From the NCBI RefSeq assembly GCF_014652915.1, contig NZ_BMZS01000017.1, positions 1-64,000 of the forward strand: 64,000 nucleotides of DNA, written 5' to 3'. How positions within the stretch are numbered: the first letter of the stretch is position 1; every line of letters starts with the position of its first letter. The notes beneath the pieces are model-generated. The model was given only the letters and a program-made list of their open reading frames with translations, had not been told where the DNA came from and made no database searches. Source of the stretch: Thalassobaculum fulvum (GTDB taxonomy: Bacteria; Pseudomonadota; Alphaproteobacteria; Thalassobaculales; Thalassobaculaceae). A program made the translations under genes and the position numbers. This document shows, in pieces, positions 49,198 through 58,544 of this stretch.

Positions 49198-49327
49198 ATC
49201 GAGGCTCCCCAGCTCGACGGTTGCAGGGCGCAACTGACCAACCTTACCCGGTTCGCGCCGTCATTTGAAGTCCCCCTGACGGATCGGGCAGTCCAGGTAC
49301 AGTCAATCCGCTCCGCGGCAACGCAGG

Positions 49328-50506
49328 TCATGCAGGCGGCGCCACCGCTTCGGGTCGCTGGGAGACGTAATTTTCTAGTTTTTTAATCAAGTACTGCGCG
49401 TCGTCTTCGCTGACGCCCGGTTCGCCGGCGTCGAACCGGGTCAGGACACGCTCGATGACAGTCTCGGCAAATCGGTCGCGATCGGACGGCGCGTCGCCGA
49501 GTTCGGTCTCGTCGATCGTCTCGATGGCGGCGCGCAGGACGACCTTGTCGCGCGGAGCGATACCGGCCTTGTCCGCCAGCGCTTCCAGCCCGCGCCGGCC
49601 GGCGTCGTGTACCAGCCGCCCGGCATTTTCCACCGGCACCCCGGCCATCACCGCCAGCGCGGTCTCGACGAACGCCATGTCGCCGACGCAGGCCGCGCGA
49701 ACGATGATCGACGACGTCAGCCGGCCGCCGCGGGCCAGCGACCGCACCAGATCCTCGACCCGCTCCGGCGAGGACTCGTCGTCGACCAGCGACAGGGTGG
49801 CCCGCTCGCGGCTGTCCAGGATGAGGTCGGTCGCCAAGTCCGCCGGCAGGGCGTGGCGCCGGACCAGCTGGCTCTTCAGCCGCTCGGACACCACCGCGAC
49901 CAGCCGCTCGGCCACCGCCACCGGCAGCGTCTCGCGCTCGATCATCGGCGCGTGCACGCGCTCGCTGTCGGGGAACCGGTCCAGCGCCAGGTCCAGGGTC
50001 GGCTCGGCCAGCTCGGCACCGGGGTTCGAGACCACCGCCACCACGACGTTCTCGGAGCCGTGGGCGACCAGCGCGTCGGCAACCGCCTCGGACAGCGCCG
50101 GGCGACCCGCGACCGCGAGCTGCTTGGCCTCGTCGTCGCCGGCGACCAAGTCGACCAGGTCGCTGTCGGTCAGCACGCTCGATTCCGAGAGCACCGGCGT
50201 GGCGACGCTGGCGATGTCGCGGGCCAGCATCAGGGCGACGTCGTGCGGCAGATCCGGGGTCCGGCGCACCGCCTGGGCGAGCGTCTCGCGCACCTGCCGT
50301 TCGACATCGATCGCCAGGCGCCGGACGATGTCGTTCGCCAGACGGCGCTCACCCTCGGCGAGCGCCCCGGCGTCGAGCGCCCGCCCGACGGTCTCGGCGA
50401 CTTCGGAACGGGCACTGGGCGAGCTGTCCTTGGACAGCTTGGCCACCAGCGCTGCCGTCGGCAGGCCGCCTTCCCGACCATTCGAGGAGGGTCCCGATCC
50501 GCTCAT
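49328..50506 (-). CDS. DUF2336 family protein
   Basis: The product has 392 residues, almost entirely helical and rich in Val, Ala, Arg and Asp. The DUF2336 pattern includes LAKDSSPSARSEVAETVGR in style, RRLAIDVERQVRETLAQAVRRTPDLPHDVALMLARDIASVATPVL and DLILDSRERATLSLVDD. These repeats are HEAT-like. The family is mostly confined to alphaproteobacteria, and its role is unknown. GGAGG lies eight bases before the ATG. It follows the TRAP-transporter/universal-stress operon in the same direction after a 90-base gap. Confidence 0.82.
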   Translation of the reverse strand: MSGSGPSSNGREGGLPTAALVAKLSKDSSPSARSEVAETVGRALDAGALAEGERRLANDIVRRLAIDVERQVRETLAQAVRRTPDLPHDVALMLARDIASVATPVLSESSVLTDSDLVDLVAGDDEAKQLAVAGRPALSEAVADALVAHGSENVVVAVVSNPGAELAEPTLDLALDRFPDSERVHAPMIERETLPVAVAERLVAVVSERLKSQLVRRHALPADLATDLILDSRERATLSLVDDESSPERVEDLVRSLARGGRLTSSIIVRAACVGDMAFVETALAVMAGVPVENAGRLVHDAGRRGLEALADKAGIAPRDKVVLRAAIETIDETELGDAPSDRDRFAETVIERVLTRFDAGEPGVSEDDAQYLIKKLENYVSQRPEAVAPPA

Positions 50507-50596
50507 CTATCACACCTCCAGACGCCCAGGATCCACCTCGGCAGGGAAGAGGCTAGCGGCCGGACGTTAACGAAATGTTGCCGCGTTCCCGAGCCT

Positions 50597-51025
50597 TCAG
50601 TCGCGGACCACCATGACCGAACAACCGGCGTGCCGCACGACACGGGCGGCATTCGGTCCGAGCAGGTAGTCCCCGAGCTCCGGTCGGTGCGACGCCATGA
50701 CGATCAGGTCGCAACCGGTGTCTGCCGCATACCGCAGGATCTCTTGATAGATCGTACCATGACCGACGATATGTTGAAGTTTGATTTCCGTCGGGACGTG
50801 CTCGGCCACGAACGCATGGAGGGCCTTGTTGGCGTGCTCGATCGCCTGGCGCTCGTGATCCTTGGTGAAATACCCGCCGACGATGCTCATGCCGTAGTCC
50901 GGCACCACCGTAATGACGTGCAGCCGCGCCCCGAAGGTCTGAGCCAGCTTGACCGCCGTGCCGACCGCCTTGAGCTGCGTATCGGCGTTGACCAGGTCGA
51001 CCGCCAGCATGATATCGGCGTACAT
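50597..51025 (-). CDS. Universal stress protein (UspA family), TRAP-linked
   Basis: The product has 142 residues from the ATG at 51025. The UspA fold shows IMLAVDLVNADTQLKAV, LHVITVVPDYGM and the nucleotide-binding end GCDLIVMASHRPELGDYLLGPNAARVVRHAGCSVMVV. ATP-binding residues (G-x2-G-x9-G-type) are only partly kept: LLGPNAARVVRHAGCSV fits the pattern. It is the last gene after a TRAP permease. In Halomonas a Usp (TeaD) encoded behind a TRAP transporter restrains uptake, so a similar role is plausible. Confidence 0.9.
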   Translation of the reverse strand: MYADIMLAVDLVNADTQLKAVGTAVKLAQTFGARLHVITVVPDYGMSIVGGYFTKDHERQAIEHANKALHAFVAEHVPTEIKLQHIVGHGTIYQEILRYAADTGCDLIVMASHRPELGDYLLGPNAARVVRHAGCSVMVVRD

Positions 51026-51053
51026 CGCTGCCCTCCCTCGATAGGTCGACCGG

Positions 51054-53681
51054 TCAGAATGCCGGCACGTCGGTCCGGCGCCGCTGCAGCACCACCACCA
51101 ATGCCAGCAGCAGGAACGCCGGGATGTAGAAGATCTCCTTGGCGATGCGCTCGACCGGCACCTCGATCGCGGTGATCTGCACCGGCACGTCACCGTAGAA
51201 GTCGAAATCGCCGAGCTTGCTGCCCGGCACGCTGGTCGGCTGGAACGGTTCCTCGAGCTTGGCCACGCCGTCCTCGACGATCACGTGGAGGTCGCTGTTC
51301 TTCAGCCGGTCGTCGCCGCTGGCCCCCTTCGCGCCCAGCGGCAGCAGGAAGGTCGTGGTCTCGACCTTGGTCTCGTCGGTTATCGACCGGCCCTCGACGA
51401 CCAGGCGGATGTCGGCGCCGTCCGGCTCGACCTCGGCGAACTCGACGATCCGGGTCGGGTCCTCCTGGTGGTAGGGCGGCTCGATCATGTCCAGCCAGAA
51501 GCCCGGCCGGAACAGGGTGAACGCCACCAGCAGCAGCGCCACCGCCTCCCAGGCCTTGTTGCGGGCGAAGAAGTAGCCCTGGGTCCCGGCCGCGAACAGC
51601 ATCATCGCCACGGTCGCGATCACGAACACATAGACCGCCTCCAGCAACGTCACGTCGATCAGCAGCAGGTCGGTGTTGAAGATGAACAGGAACGGCAGGG
51701 CCACCGTCCGCAGCGAGTAGTAGAACGCCGTGAAGCCGGTCTTGATCGGATCCGACCCGGAGATCGCCGCGGCCGCGAACGAGGCCAGCCCGACCGGCGG
51801 CGTCACGTCCGCCATGATCCCGAAGTAGAACACGAACAGGTGGACGGCGATCAGCGGCACGATCAGGCCGTTCTGCGCCCCGACCTCGACCACGACGGCC
51901 GCCATCAGCGACGATACCACGATGTAGTTCGCGGTGGTCGGCAGCCCCATACCCAGGATCAGGCTGAACACCGCGACCAGCACCAGCATCGCCATCAGGT
52001 TGCCGCCGGACAGGAACTCGATGAAGGCGCCGACCACCTGGTGCGCGCCGGTCAGCGAGATGGTGCCGACGATGATGCCGGCGGCCCCGGTGGCGACGGC
52101 GATGCCGATCATGTTGCGGGCGCCGGCGATCAGGCCGTCGACGATGTCGGCGAAGCCGCGCCGGAACTCGCCGGCCACGGACCCGGCCTTGCGGAACACC
52201 GCCTTCAGGGGGTGTTGGGTGGCCAGGATGAACAGCATCGCCACTGTCGCCCAGTAGGCGGACAGGCCGGGCGACAGCCGCTCGATCATCAGGCACCAGA
52301 CCAGGACGACGATCGGCAACAGGAAGTACAGGCCGGTCATCACCGTCGCCTTGACCTCGGGAAGCTCGCTCACCGGGGCGTTCGGGTCGTCCAGTTCGAG
52401 GTCCTGGTAGCGGGCGGCGACGGCCACCAGGCCGACATACACGACGAGGAACAGGACGCAGACCGCCTCGAAGGTGGCGTCGCCGAACACGTCCTTGGTC
52501 CAGCCGAGGCCGTAGTAGACGACCGCCGCCATGATCGCGATCGTCAGGAAGCCGGTCAGCGCACCGATCAGCCCCTGCACGACGGTCCTCGGCCCGCCGG
52601 GCTTCGGCAGCCCCTTCATGCCCGACTTCAGGGCCTCCAGGTGCACGATGTAGAGCAGCGCGATGTAGGAGATGGACGCCGGCAGTATGGCGTGGCGGAC
52701 CACGTCGAGATAGCTGACCCCGACATACTCGACCATCAGGAAGGCGGCCGCGCCCATGACCGGCGGCATGATCTGGCCGTTGACCGACGACGCCACCTCG
52801 ACCGCGCCGGCCTTGTCGCCGGAGAACCCGACCCGCTTCATCAGCGGGATCGTGAAGGTGCCGGTGGTGACGGTGTTGGCGATCGACGAGCCCGAGATCA
52901 GGCCGGTCATGGCGGACGACACGACCGCGGCCTTCGCCGGGCCGCCGCGCAGGTGACCGAGCAGCGCGAACGCGACCTTGATGAAGTAATTGCCGGCGCC
53001 GGCCTTGTCGAGCAGCGCACCGAACAGCACGAACAGGAACACCATGGACGCCGAGACGCCGAGCGCGATGCCGAACACGCCCTCGGTCTGCATCCAGAAG
53101 TGCCACATGGCCTTGCCGTAGGACGCCCCCTTCCACTGGATGACGTCCGGGATGAACGGCTTGTCGCCGAAGAACACGTAGATCAGGAACACCGACGCGA
53201 CGATCACCAGCGGCAGGCCGAGCGCGCGGTAGGTGCAGACCAGGACCAGCGCGATGCCGATGGTCGAGACCACCAGGTCGCCGGTGGTCGGCAGGCCGGC
53301 GCGCAGCGCGATCCCGTCCTTGAAAGCGATCAGGTACAGGCAGGCCGCGACGCCGAGCAGCGCCATCAGCCAGTCGTACCAGGGCACGTAGTCGCGCGGC
53401 GACGACGCCAGCAGCGGGTAGGACATCGCCGCCAGCGCGAAGGCGAAGGCCAGATGGATCGCGCGCGCCTCGTCGGAGTTGAACACGACCGGAAGGCCGG
53501 TCAGGTCCTGCAGCAGGAACGGCAGGTTGGAGGCGTAGTAGAGCTGGAACAGCGACCAGGCCAGCGCCAGCCCGGCGAGCAGGACACCGACGGTGCCCCT
53601 CGGATTGCGGCTCCCGGTATCCGAGGAGGCCACGAGATCCTCGAGGTCGACGGCGTTCGGGTTGGTGTGCTGGTCGCTCAT
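51054..53681 (-). CDS. TAXI-type TRAP transporter, fused membrane subunits (DctQM)
   Basis: The product has 875 residues with many membrane helices, from about residue 30 to the end of the membrane part near 720. The small-subunit helices come first (SLFQLYYASNLPFLLQD...SYPLLAS, DWLMALLGVAACLYLIAFKDG). The large-subunit DctM core follows (AGAGNYFIKVAFALLGHLRGGPAKAAVVSSAMTGLISGSSIANTVTTG, MGLPTTANYIVVSSLMAAVVVEVG). A soluble C-terminal domain of about 100 residues is ended by one last helix (IFYIPAFLLLALVVVLQR). It imports an organic anion or compatible solute using a sodium gradient, with the TAXI protein upstream. It is followed by a universal stress gene. Confidence 0.92.
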   Translation of the reverse strand: MSDQHTNPNAVDLEDLVASSDTGSRNPRGTVGVLLAGLALAWSLFQLYYASNLPFLLQDLTGLPVVFNSDEARAIHLAFAFALAAMSYPLLASSPRDYVPWYDWLMALLGVAACLYLIAFKDGIALRAGLPTTGDLVVSTIGIALVLVCTYRALGLPLVIVASVFLIYVFFGDKPFIPDVIQWKGASYGKAMWHFWMQTEGVFGIALGVSASMVFLFVLFGALLDKAGAGNYFIKVAFALLGHLRGGPAKAAVVSSAMTGLISGSSIANTVTTGTFTIPLMKRVGFSGDKAGAVEVASSVNGQIMPPVMGAAAFLMVEYVGVSYLDVVRHAILPASISYIALLYIVHLEALKSGMKGLPKPGGPRTVVQGLIGALTGFLTIAIMAAVVYYGLGWTKDVFGDATFEAVCVLFLVVYVGLVAVAARYQDLELDDPNAPVSELPEVKATVMTGLYFLLPIVVLVWCLMIERLSPGLSAYWATVAMLFILATQHPLKAVFRKAGSVAGEFRRGFADIVDGLIAGARNMIGIAVATGAAGIIVGTISLTGAHQVVGAFIEFLSGGNLMAMLVLVAVFSLILGMGLPTTANYIVVSSLMAAVVVEVGAQNGLIVPLIAVHLFVFYFGIMADVTPPVGLASFAAAAISGSDPIKTGFTAFYYSLRTVALPFLFIFNTDLLLIDVTLLEAVYVFVIATVAMMLFAAGTQGYFFARNKAWEAVALLLVAFTLFRPGFWLDMIEPPYHQEDPTRIVEFAEVEPDGADIRLVVEGRSITDETKVETTTFLLPLGAKGASGDDRLKNSDLHVIVEDGVAKLEEPFQPTSVPGSKLGDFDFYGDVPVQITAIEVPVERIAKEIFYIPAFLLLALVVVLQRRRTDVPAF

Positions 53682-53805
53682 GATCCCCCCGATCGCAATG
53701 AGCGGGCCCGGTTGCGGGCCGTGCGCGGCACATCGGCGCCGTCGCTTCTGATTTAGGGACGAACGGAGTCGGGGGAGGACGAGCCGCCCTCCCCCGATCG
53801 TCGGC

Positions 53806-54789
53806 TCACATCAGGCCGAGTTCCTTGTAGGCCTTCACGGCACCCGGATGCAGAGGTGCGGACAGCGAGTCCTTGATCATCTCCTCTGCCTTCAGGTTGG
53901 CGAAGGCGGGATGCAGCTTCTTGAAGTCGTCGAGATTGGCCATGACCGCCTTGGCGACCACGTAGACGACGTCGTCGGAAACCTTCGCCGAACTCACGAA
54001 GGTCGCGCCGACGCCGAAGGTGGTCACGTCGTCCGGATTGCCCGGGTACATGCCGCCCGGGATCGTGGCCATGCGATAGTAGGAATTGTCGTCGACCAGC
54101 TTGCGGATCGCCGCGTTGTCGGCGTTCACCAGCACCGCGTCACAGGTCGAGACGGTCTCGGACGTCAGGGCCGACGGATGGCCGACCAGCCAGAAGTACG
54201 CATCGATCTTGTTGTCGCAAAGCGCCTGGCCGGTTTCCGCCGACTTCAGTTCGGCCGCGAGCTTCAGGTCGGAGCGCTGCCAGCCGAGGGCGGCCTCGAT
54301 GACCTCCCAGGTGCCGCGGGTGCCCGAGCCGGCGTTGCCGATGTTCAGGCGCTTGCCTTTCAGGTCGTCGATGTTCTTCACCGCTGAGTCCCGCCGGGCC
54401 ACGATCGTCACCGGCTCCGGGTGCACCGAGAACACCGCCCGCAGGTCCGAGAACGCGCCGGCGTCGGCGAACTTCGAGGTGCCGTTGTAGGCGTGGTACT
54501 GCCAGTCGGACTGGGCGACGCCGAACTCCAGCTCGCCGGACCGGATGGTATTGATGTTGTAGATCGAGCCGCCGGTCGACTCCACCGAGCAGCGGATGCC
54601 GTGTTCCTTGCGGTCCTTGTTGACCAGCCGGCAGATCGCGCCGCCGGTCGGATAGTACACGCCGGTGACGCCACCGGTCCCGATCGAGATGAACCGCTGC
54701 TCAGCGGCCGAGGCCCCCTCGGAGCCGGCCGCGACGAGCGCTCCGGCGCCCAGTGCGACGGCAAAAGTCGTGGCAAGAAGTCGCTTCAT
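53806..54789 (-). CDS. TAXI-family TRAP solute-binding protein
   Basis: The product has 327 residues from the ATG at 54789, with GGAGGACTTCTT before it. A signal peptide (LLATTFAVALGAGALVAAG, cleaved about residue 28) precedes the TAXI domain: FISIGTGGVTGVYYPTGGAICRLVNKDRK, SGELEFGVAQSDWQYHAYNG and LKGKRLNIGNAGSGTRGTWEVI. It binds the substrate in the periplasm and delivers it to the permease encoded next. The substrate cannot be read; TAXI members take glutamate, carboxylates and others. A good promoter lies upstream. Confidence 0.93.
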   Translation of the reverse strand: MKRLLATTFAVALGAGALVAAGSEGASAAEQRFISIGTGGVTGVYYPTGGAICRLVNKDRKEHGIRCSVESTGGSIYNINTIRSGELEFGVAQSDWQYHAYNGTSKFADAGAFSDLRAVFSVHPEPVTIVARRDSAVKNIDDLKGKRLNIGNAGSGTRGTWEVIEAALGWQRSDLKLAAELKSAETGQALCDNKIDAYFWLVGHPSALTSETVSTCDAVLVNADNAAIRKLVDDNSYYRMATIPGGMYPGNPDDVTTFGVGATFVSSAKVSDDVVYVVAKAVMANLDDFKKLHPAFANLKAEEMIKDSLSAPLHPGAVKAYKELGLM

Positions 54790-54935
54790 AAGAAGTCCTC
54801 CGAACTCTCCCGTTTCTCTTCTCTGTCTGCCGCGGACGGATGCCCCTCCCCGAGGCCACGTCACGGCGTACGACCCGGGCTCTTCCGCCCCTTTTCGGTC
54901 GCTCAGGCTCTCTTAACCCTGCAAGCCCAGGCGGT

Positions 54936-54965
54936 ACTATGCTCATTCCGTCTTGTTCGCGTCAA
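54936..54965 (-). promoter_or_regulatory. Promoter of the TAXI-TRAP operon
   Basis: On the minus strand TTGACG (54965-54960) and CATAGT (54941-54936) are separated by 18 bases. The transcript would start near 54929 and carry a leader of about 140 bases before the TAXI ATG. The rest of the 305-base gap (54790-55094), shared with the divergent response regulator, shows no gene. Confidence 0.5.
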
Positions 54966-55094
54966 CGCGGCCAGGCCGACGGTCGGCGTTCGAAGCGCTT
55001 GAACCGGCACCCGGATTGCGTTTAGGTCGCGCAAAGGACGAAAGCTGCCGCCGACGGCTCCACCAGAAGGCACATGCCGGGGTAAGGCGATCAC

Positions 55095-55505
55095 ATGACC
55101 GGCGAAATCGGGGAATCGGGCGCGTCGGAACGACGGGCGTTCGTCGTCGACGACGACAGCCTCACCCGGCAACTGATTGCCGCCCATGTCGAGCAGGCCG
55201 GGTTCAGGCCAATCGAGGTCGAGCCGATGCAGCCGGATATCGAGAGCGCCGCCGCCTCGGCCGGCCCCGAGGACGTCGTGATCCTCGACATCATTCTGGG
55301 GCCGGACATCGACGGCTTCGAGGTCATCCGGATGCTGGGGCAGATCGGTTTCCCGGGTCGACTGGTCCTGGTCTCGGGCTACGGGGCCGACTACCTGCAG
55401 ACGCTCTCGTCCCTGGCCCGCGCGCTCTCGCTCCAGGTCGCCGGCACGATCGCCAAGCCGGTGCGCCCGGCGGAGATCCGGCGCTGCCTCGACGCCGAAG
55501 GATGA
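55095..55505 (+). CDS. Single-domain response regulator
   Basis: The product has 136 residues forming a receiver domain only. Acidic residues AFVVDDDSLTRQL bind metal, Asp65 (VVILDIILGPDIDG) is the phosphate acceptor, Ser94 (VLVSGYG) is the switch residue and Lys121 (GTIAKPVRP) is conserved. No output domain follows. A histidine kinase gene is not present nearby, so the partner is elsewhere. It is divergent from the TAXI-TRAP operon and converges on the aminotransferase gene. Confidence 0.88.
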   Translation: MTGEIGESGASERRAFVVDDDSLTRQLIAAHVEQAGFRPIEVEPMQPDIESAAASAGPEDVVILDIILGPDIDGFEVIRMLGQIGFPGRLVLVSGYGADYLQTLSSLARALSLQVAGTIAKPVRPAEIRRCLDAEG

Positions 55506-55524
55506 CCGCCGGCGCCGCGACCTC

Positions 55525-56850
55525 CTACCCCGTCAGGGCGGCGTCGATCGAGTCGCCGAGCTTGTCGACGATCTCGCCGATGTGGCTGTCGTCGATGATG
55601 AAGGGCGGCGCCACCAGCACGTGGTCGCCGCGCCGCCCGTCGATGGTCCCGCCCATCGGGTAGACCATCAGGCCGCGCTCCAGCGCCTCGCGCTTGATCG
55701 CCGCGTTCAGCTTGCGCGCCGGGTCGAACGGCTCCTTGCTGGCACGGTCGGCGACCATCTCGATGCCGAGGAACAGGCCGCGCCCGCGGATGTCGCCGAC
55801 GTACGGGTTGTTGCCGAACCGCGACTCCAGCGCCCGCCGCAGCGCCGCTCCCCGGACCTTGACGTTGTCGAGCAGGTTGTCGTCGCGGATCACGTGCTGC
55901 ACGGCCAGCCCGGCGGCGCAGGCCGCCGGATGGCCCATGTAGGTATGGCCGTGCTGGAAGAACCCGGAGCCGTCGCGGATGGCGGCGTAGATCCGCCCGT
56001 CCACCAGGACCGCCCCGATCGGCTGGTAGCCGGCGCCCAGCCCCTTGGCGATCACCAGCAGGTCCGGCGCCACCCCGTCCTCTTCGCAGGCGAACAGGTG
56101 GCCGGTCCGGCCCATGCCGCACATCACCTCGTCGAAGATCAGCAGCACGCCGTGGCGGTCGCAGATCTCGCGGATCCGCTTCAGGTAGCCGGGTACCGCC
56201 GGCAGCGCGCCGGCGGTGGCGCCGACCACCGGCTCGCACACGAAGGCGGCCACAGTCTCCGGCCCGGCCGCCCGGATCGCGGCGTCAAGCTCGTCGGCCA
56301 CCCGGATGCCGTACTCCTCGGTGGTCTCGCCGTCGCGGCGGTCGCGGTACTCGTAGCAGGGCGCCACATGGGTCGCGTCGATCAGCAGCGGCCTGAACTG
56401 CTCGCGCCGCCACTCGTTGCCGCCGATCGACAGCGCGCCGAGGGTATTGCCGTGGTAGCTCTGGCGCCGGGCGATGATCCGGTAGCGCTCGGGCTGGCCG
56501 ATCTCCAGGAAGTACTGGCGCGCCATCTTAAGGGCCGCCTCGACGCCCTCGGAGCCGCCGGACACGAAGTACACCATGTCCAGGTCACCGGGTGCCGCGT
56601 CGACCAGGAAGTCGGCGAGCTTCTCCATCGGCTCGTTGGTGAAGAACCCGGTGTGGGCATACGGGATGGCGTCGAGCTGCGCCTTGATCGCGTTGACCAC
56701 GCGGACGTCGCTGTGACCGAGGCACGACACCGCGGCGCCGCCGGAAGCGTCCAGGTAGCGCTTGCCGGTGGCGTCGACGATGTAGACGCCGTCGCCGACG
56801 GCGGCGGTCGGCGGAACCGACTTGGTCTGGCGGTGGAATACATGGGTCAT
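55525..56850 (-). CDS. Class III pyridoxal-phosphate aminotransferase
   Basis: The product has 441 residues from the ATG at 56850, preceded by AGGAGG. It has the typical opening (GVYIVDATGKRYLDASGGAAVSCLGH), VSGGSEGVEAALKMAR, the cofactor Asp in LLIFDEVMCGMGRTG (Asp240) and the Schiff-base Lys269 in LLVIAKGLGAGYQPIG. It belongs to the omega-amino acid/pyruvate aminotransferase group. The amino donor is not readable. It stands alone between the response regulator and the M23 peptidase gene. Confidence 0.9.
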   Translation of the reverse strand: MTHVFHRQTKSVPPTAAVGDGVYIVDATGKRYLDASGGAAVSCLGHSDVRVVNAIKAQLDAIPYAHTGFFTNEPMEKLADFLVDAAPGDLDMVYFVSGGSEGVEAALKMARQYFLEIGQPERYRIIARRQSYHGNTLGALSIGGNEWRREQFRPLLIDATHVAPCYEYRDRRDGETTEEYGIRVADELDAAIRAAGPETVAAFVCEPVVGATAGALPAVPGYLKRIREICDRHGVLLIFDEVMCGMGRTGHLFACEEDGVAPDLLVIAKGLGAGYQPIGAVLVDGRIYAAIRDGSGFFQHGHTYMGHPAACAAGLAVQHVIRDDNLLDNVKVRGAALRRALESRFGNNPYVGDIRGRGLFLGIEMVADRASKEPFDPARKLNAAIKREALERGLMVYPMGGTIDGRRGDHVLVAPPFIIDDSHIGEIVDKLGDSIDAALTG

Positions 56851-57036
56851 GCGAACCTCCTGGCCATCGCTCCGGCCTTCCGACCGGGGGCAGTCAACGC
56901 CGGTGACGGCGCCCCGGTCAAGGGTGCGGCGACGCCGGTCCGGCACGGAATCGAGATTCCCGTTGAAGCCCGCTTGCGCCGGCGCAACCCTGCCCGCGTC
57001 GAGGTCGTGCCGACCACCGGCCGGAGGGAAAACAAC

Positions 57037-57855
57037 ATGCGCCGTGTGCTGTCGCTGCTGGTCGCCGTGGCCTGTGCCGCCGGGTTCGTCGCCGACGCAG
57101 CCGCCGAGGGGCGCGGCGGCGGTCTGCGCGGCGGTGGCGGCGGGATGCGGACGCCGAAAGAGCCGTACGAGGTGCTCGAGCGCAAGGGTCTGTTTGCGAC
57201 CGGCCTGCGGGCCGCCTTCCCGGCCGGCGTCGACTGTCCCGGCATCGCCTCGCCCTACGGATCGCGCACCCGCTACGACGGCAGCGCGCGCAACAACGAC
57301 CACTACGGCTACCACAACGGCCTGGACATCACCCTGCGGGCCGGCACGCCGCTGCTGGCGGTTGCCGACGGCACCGTGGTCCATGCCGGGACCGCCGGCC
57401 AACTGGTCGGCCACTTCGTGTGGCTGCACTTCGCACCGGCGGCGACCGGCCTGCCGGTGCATCTGTTCGCGCGCTACCAGCACCTGGACGAGCCGTCGCC
57501 GCTGGCGGTCGGGACGACGGTCGAGGCCGGCGACGTGATCGCCCGCTCCGGCAATACCGGCACCGCCGGCGGCCACTATGGATCCGCCGGCTACCCCCAC
57601 CTGCACATCAACTTCCTGGTCGGGGACAGCGCCGAGCACACCGTCAAGGGGCCGATGCTCGGGCCGAAGTCGCTGCGCTACCTGGACCCGCTCGGCCTGT
57701 ATCTCGTGCCGCCGCCGTCGCCGGCCGACAACCATGCCCTGCGCGACCTGCCGGACGCCGCCAAGACCGTCGCCGTCCCGGTCCGGACGACCGACGGCCG
57801 GACCCTGCCGGCCGGCAGCCGGACCGTGTGGCCGGTCGCCTGCTCGCCGCGCTAG
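57037..57855 (+). CDS. M23-family metallopeptidase (LytM-like), exported
   Basis: The product has 272 residues. A signal peptide (residues 1-23) is followed by a Gly-rich stretch (GGGLRGGGGGM) and the M23 domain. The zinc ligands are His93 and Asp97 in HNGLDI and His190 in the HLH motif, with His188 the likely catalytic base. The region between contains LLAVADGTVVHAGTAG and the ARYQHLDEPSPLAVG strand. Such enzymes cut peptidoglycan peptides or activate amidases in the periplasm. GGAGGG precedes the ATG. It converges on the Mla auxiliary lipoprotein gene with 26 bases between. Confidence 0.9.
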   Translation: MRRVLSLLVAVACAAGFVADAAAEGRGGGLRGGGGGMRTPKEPYEVLERKGLFATGLRAAFPAGVDCPGIASPYGSRTRYDGSARNNDHYGYHNGLDITLRAGTPLLAVADGTVVHAGTAGQLVGHFVWLHFAPAATGLPVHLFARYQHLDEPSPLAVGTTVEAGDVIARSGNTGTAGGHYGSAGYPHLHINFLVGDSAEHTVKGPMLGPKSLRYLDPLGLYLVPPPSPADNHALRDLPDAAKTVAVPVRTTDGRTLPAGSRTVWPVACSPR

Positions 57856-57881
57856 CCCGGTCCCGGATCAGCCCCTCCCGT

Positions 57882-58544
57882 TCAGCCCTGCAGGGCCGGG
57901 TTGGTCAGGGTCCACACCACGATGTCCCGCAGCACCTTGCCCAGCGCCTCGTCGAACGTCTCCACGATCGAGCCCATGCGGTTGTCCCGGGACGGCATCA
58001 ACCGCTCCATGGTCGCCGACGCGATGATGTGCCGTTGCGGCATGCGGACCAGCTTGGCGTTGATGCGGACGTTGATGGTCGGGGCCTCGGCGCCCTCGGC
58101 GTACTCCGCCTGGAACTCGCGCAGCTCGATCCGCAGCACGAAATCGGAGCGCAGCGCGACCGACTCCGGGCCGACGCCGACGATCCGCTTAGAGTTCTCG
58201 AAGGATTCGATCAGCAGCCGCTGCACCATGTTGGGCGCGTCGTCGATCCACTGGACGCCGGCGTAGTAGTCGATGGTGTAAGGGCCCCGGGCGACCGCGA
58301 TCCGGGTGGTGGCGAGGCCGGCCGGCGACGACGGCCGGTCGACGCCGAGCTGCCGGCTCACGACCGGCAGGTCGGCGGGAAACACGCTCTTCGGCGACAG
58401 GGTGTAGAGCTGCGGCGGCGGCCGGTTGATCGGCAGGGCCGAGCATCCGCCGAGGGCTCCTGCTCCCAGCACCATGGCCGCGGAACCGAGCAGCAGGGAG
58501 CGCCGGGCCAGGACGGGCGGGATCGGACGGGAAATCGGCATCAT
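57882..58544 (-). CDS. ABC-type transport auxiliary lipoprotein (Mla operon)
   Basis: The product has 220 residues from the first of two adjacent ATGs (58544; 58541 also possible), four bases after GGAGG. An N-terminal signal with a twin-Arg-like start and a lipobox (GAGALGGCSAL) marks a lipoprotein. The ABC_trans_aux domain shows PPQLYTLSPKSVFPADLP, IDDAPNMVQRLLIESFENS and FDEALGKVLRDIVVWTL. It forms the outer-membrane or periplasmic partner of MlaD-type importers (like PqiC). The start overlaps the mlaD stop (ATGA). It is the last gene of the four-gene Mla operon. Confidence 0.9.
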   Translation of the reverse strand: MMPISRPIPPVLARRSLLLGSAAMVLGAGALGGCSALPINRPPPQLYTLSPKSVFPADLPVVSRQLGVDRPSSPAGLATTRIAVARGPYTIDYYAGVQWIDDAPNMVQRLLIESFENSKRIVGVGPESVALRSDFVLRIELREFQAEYAEGAEAPTINVRINAKLVRMPQRHIIASATMERLMPSRDNRMGSIVETFDEALGKVLRDIVVWTLTNPALQG

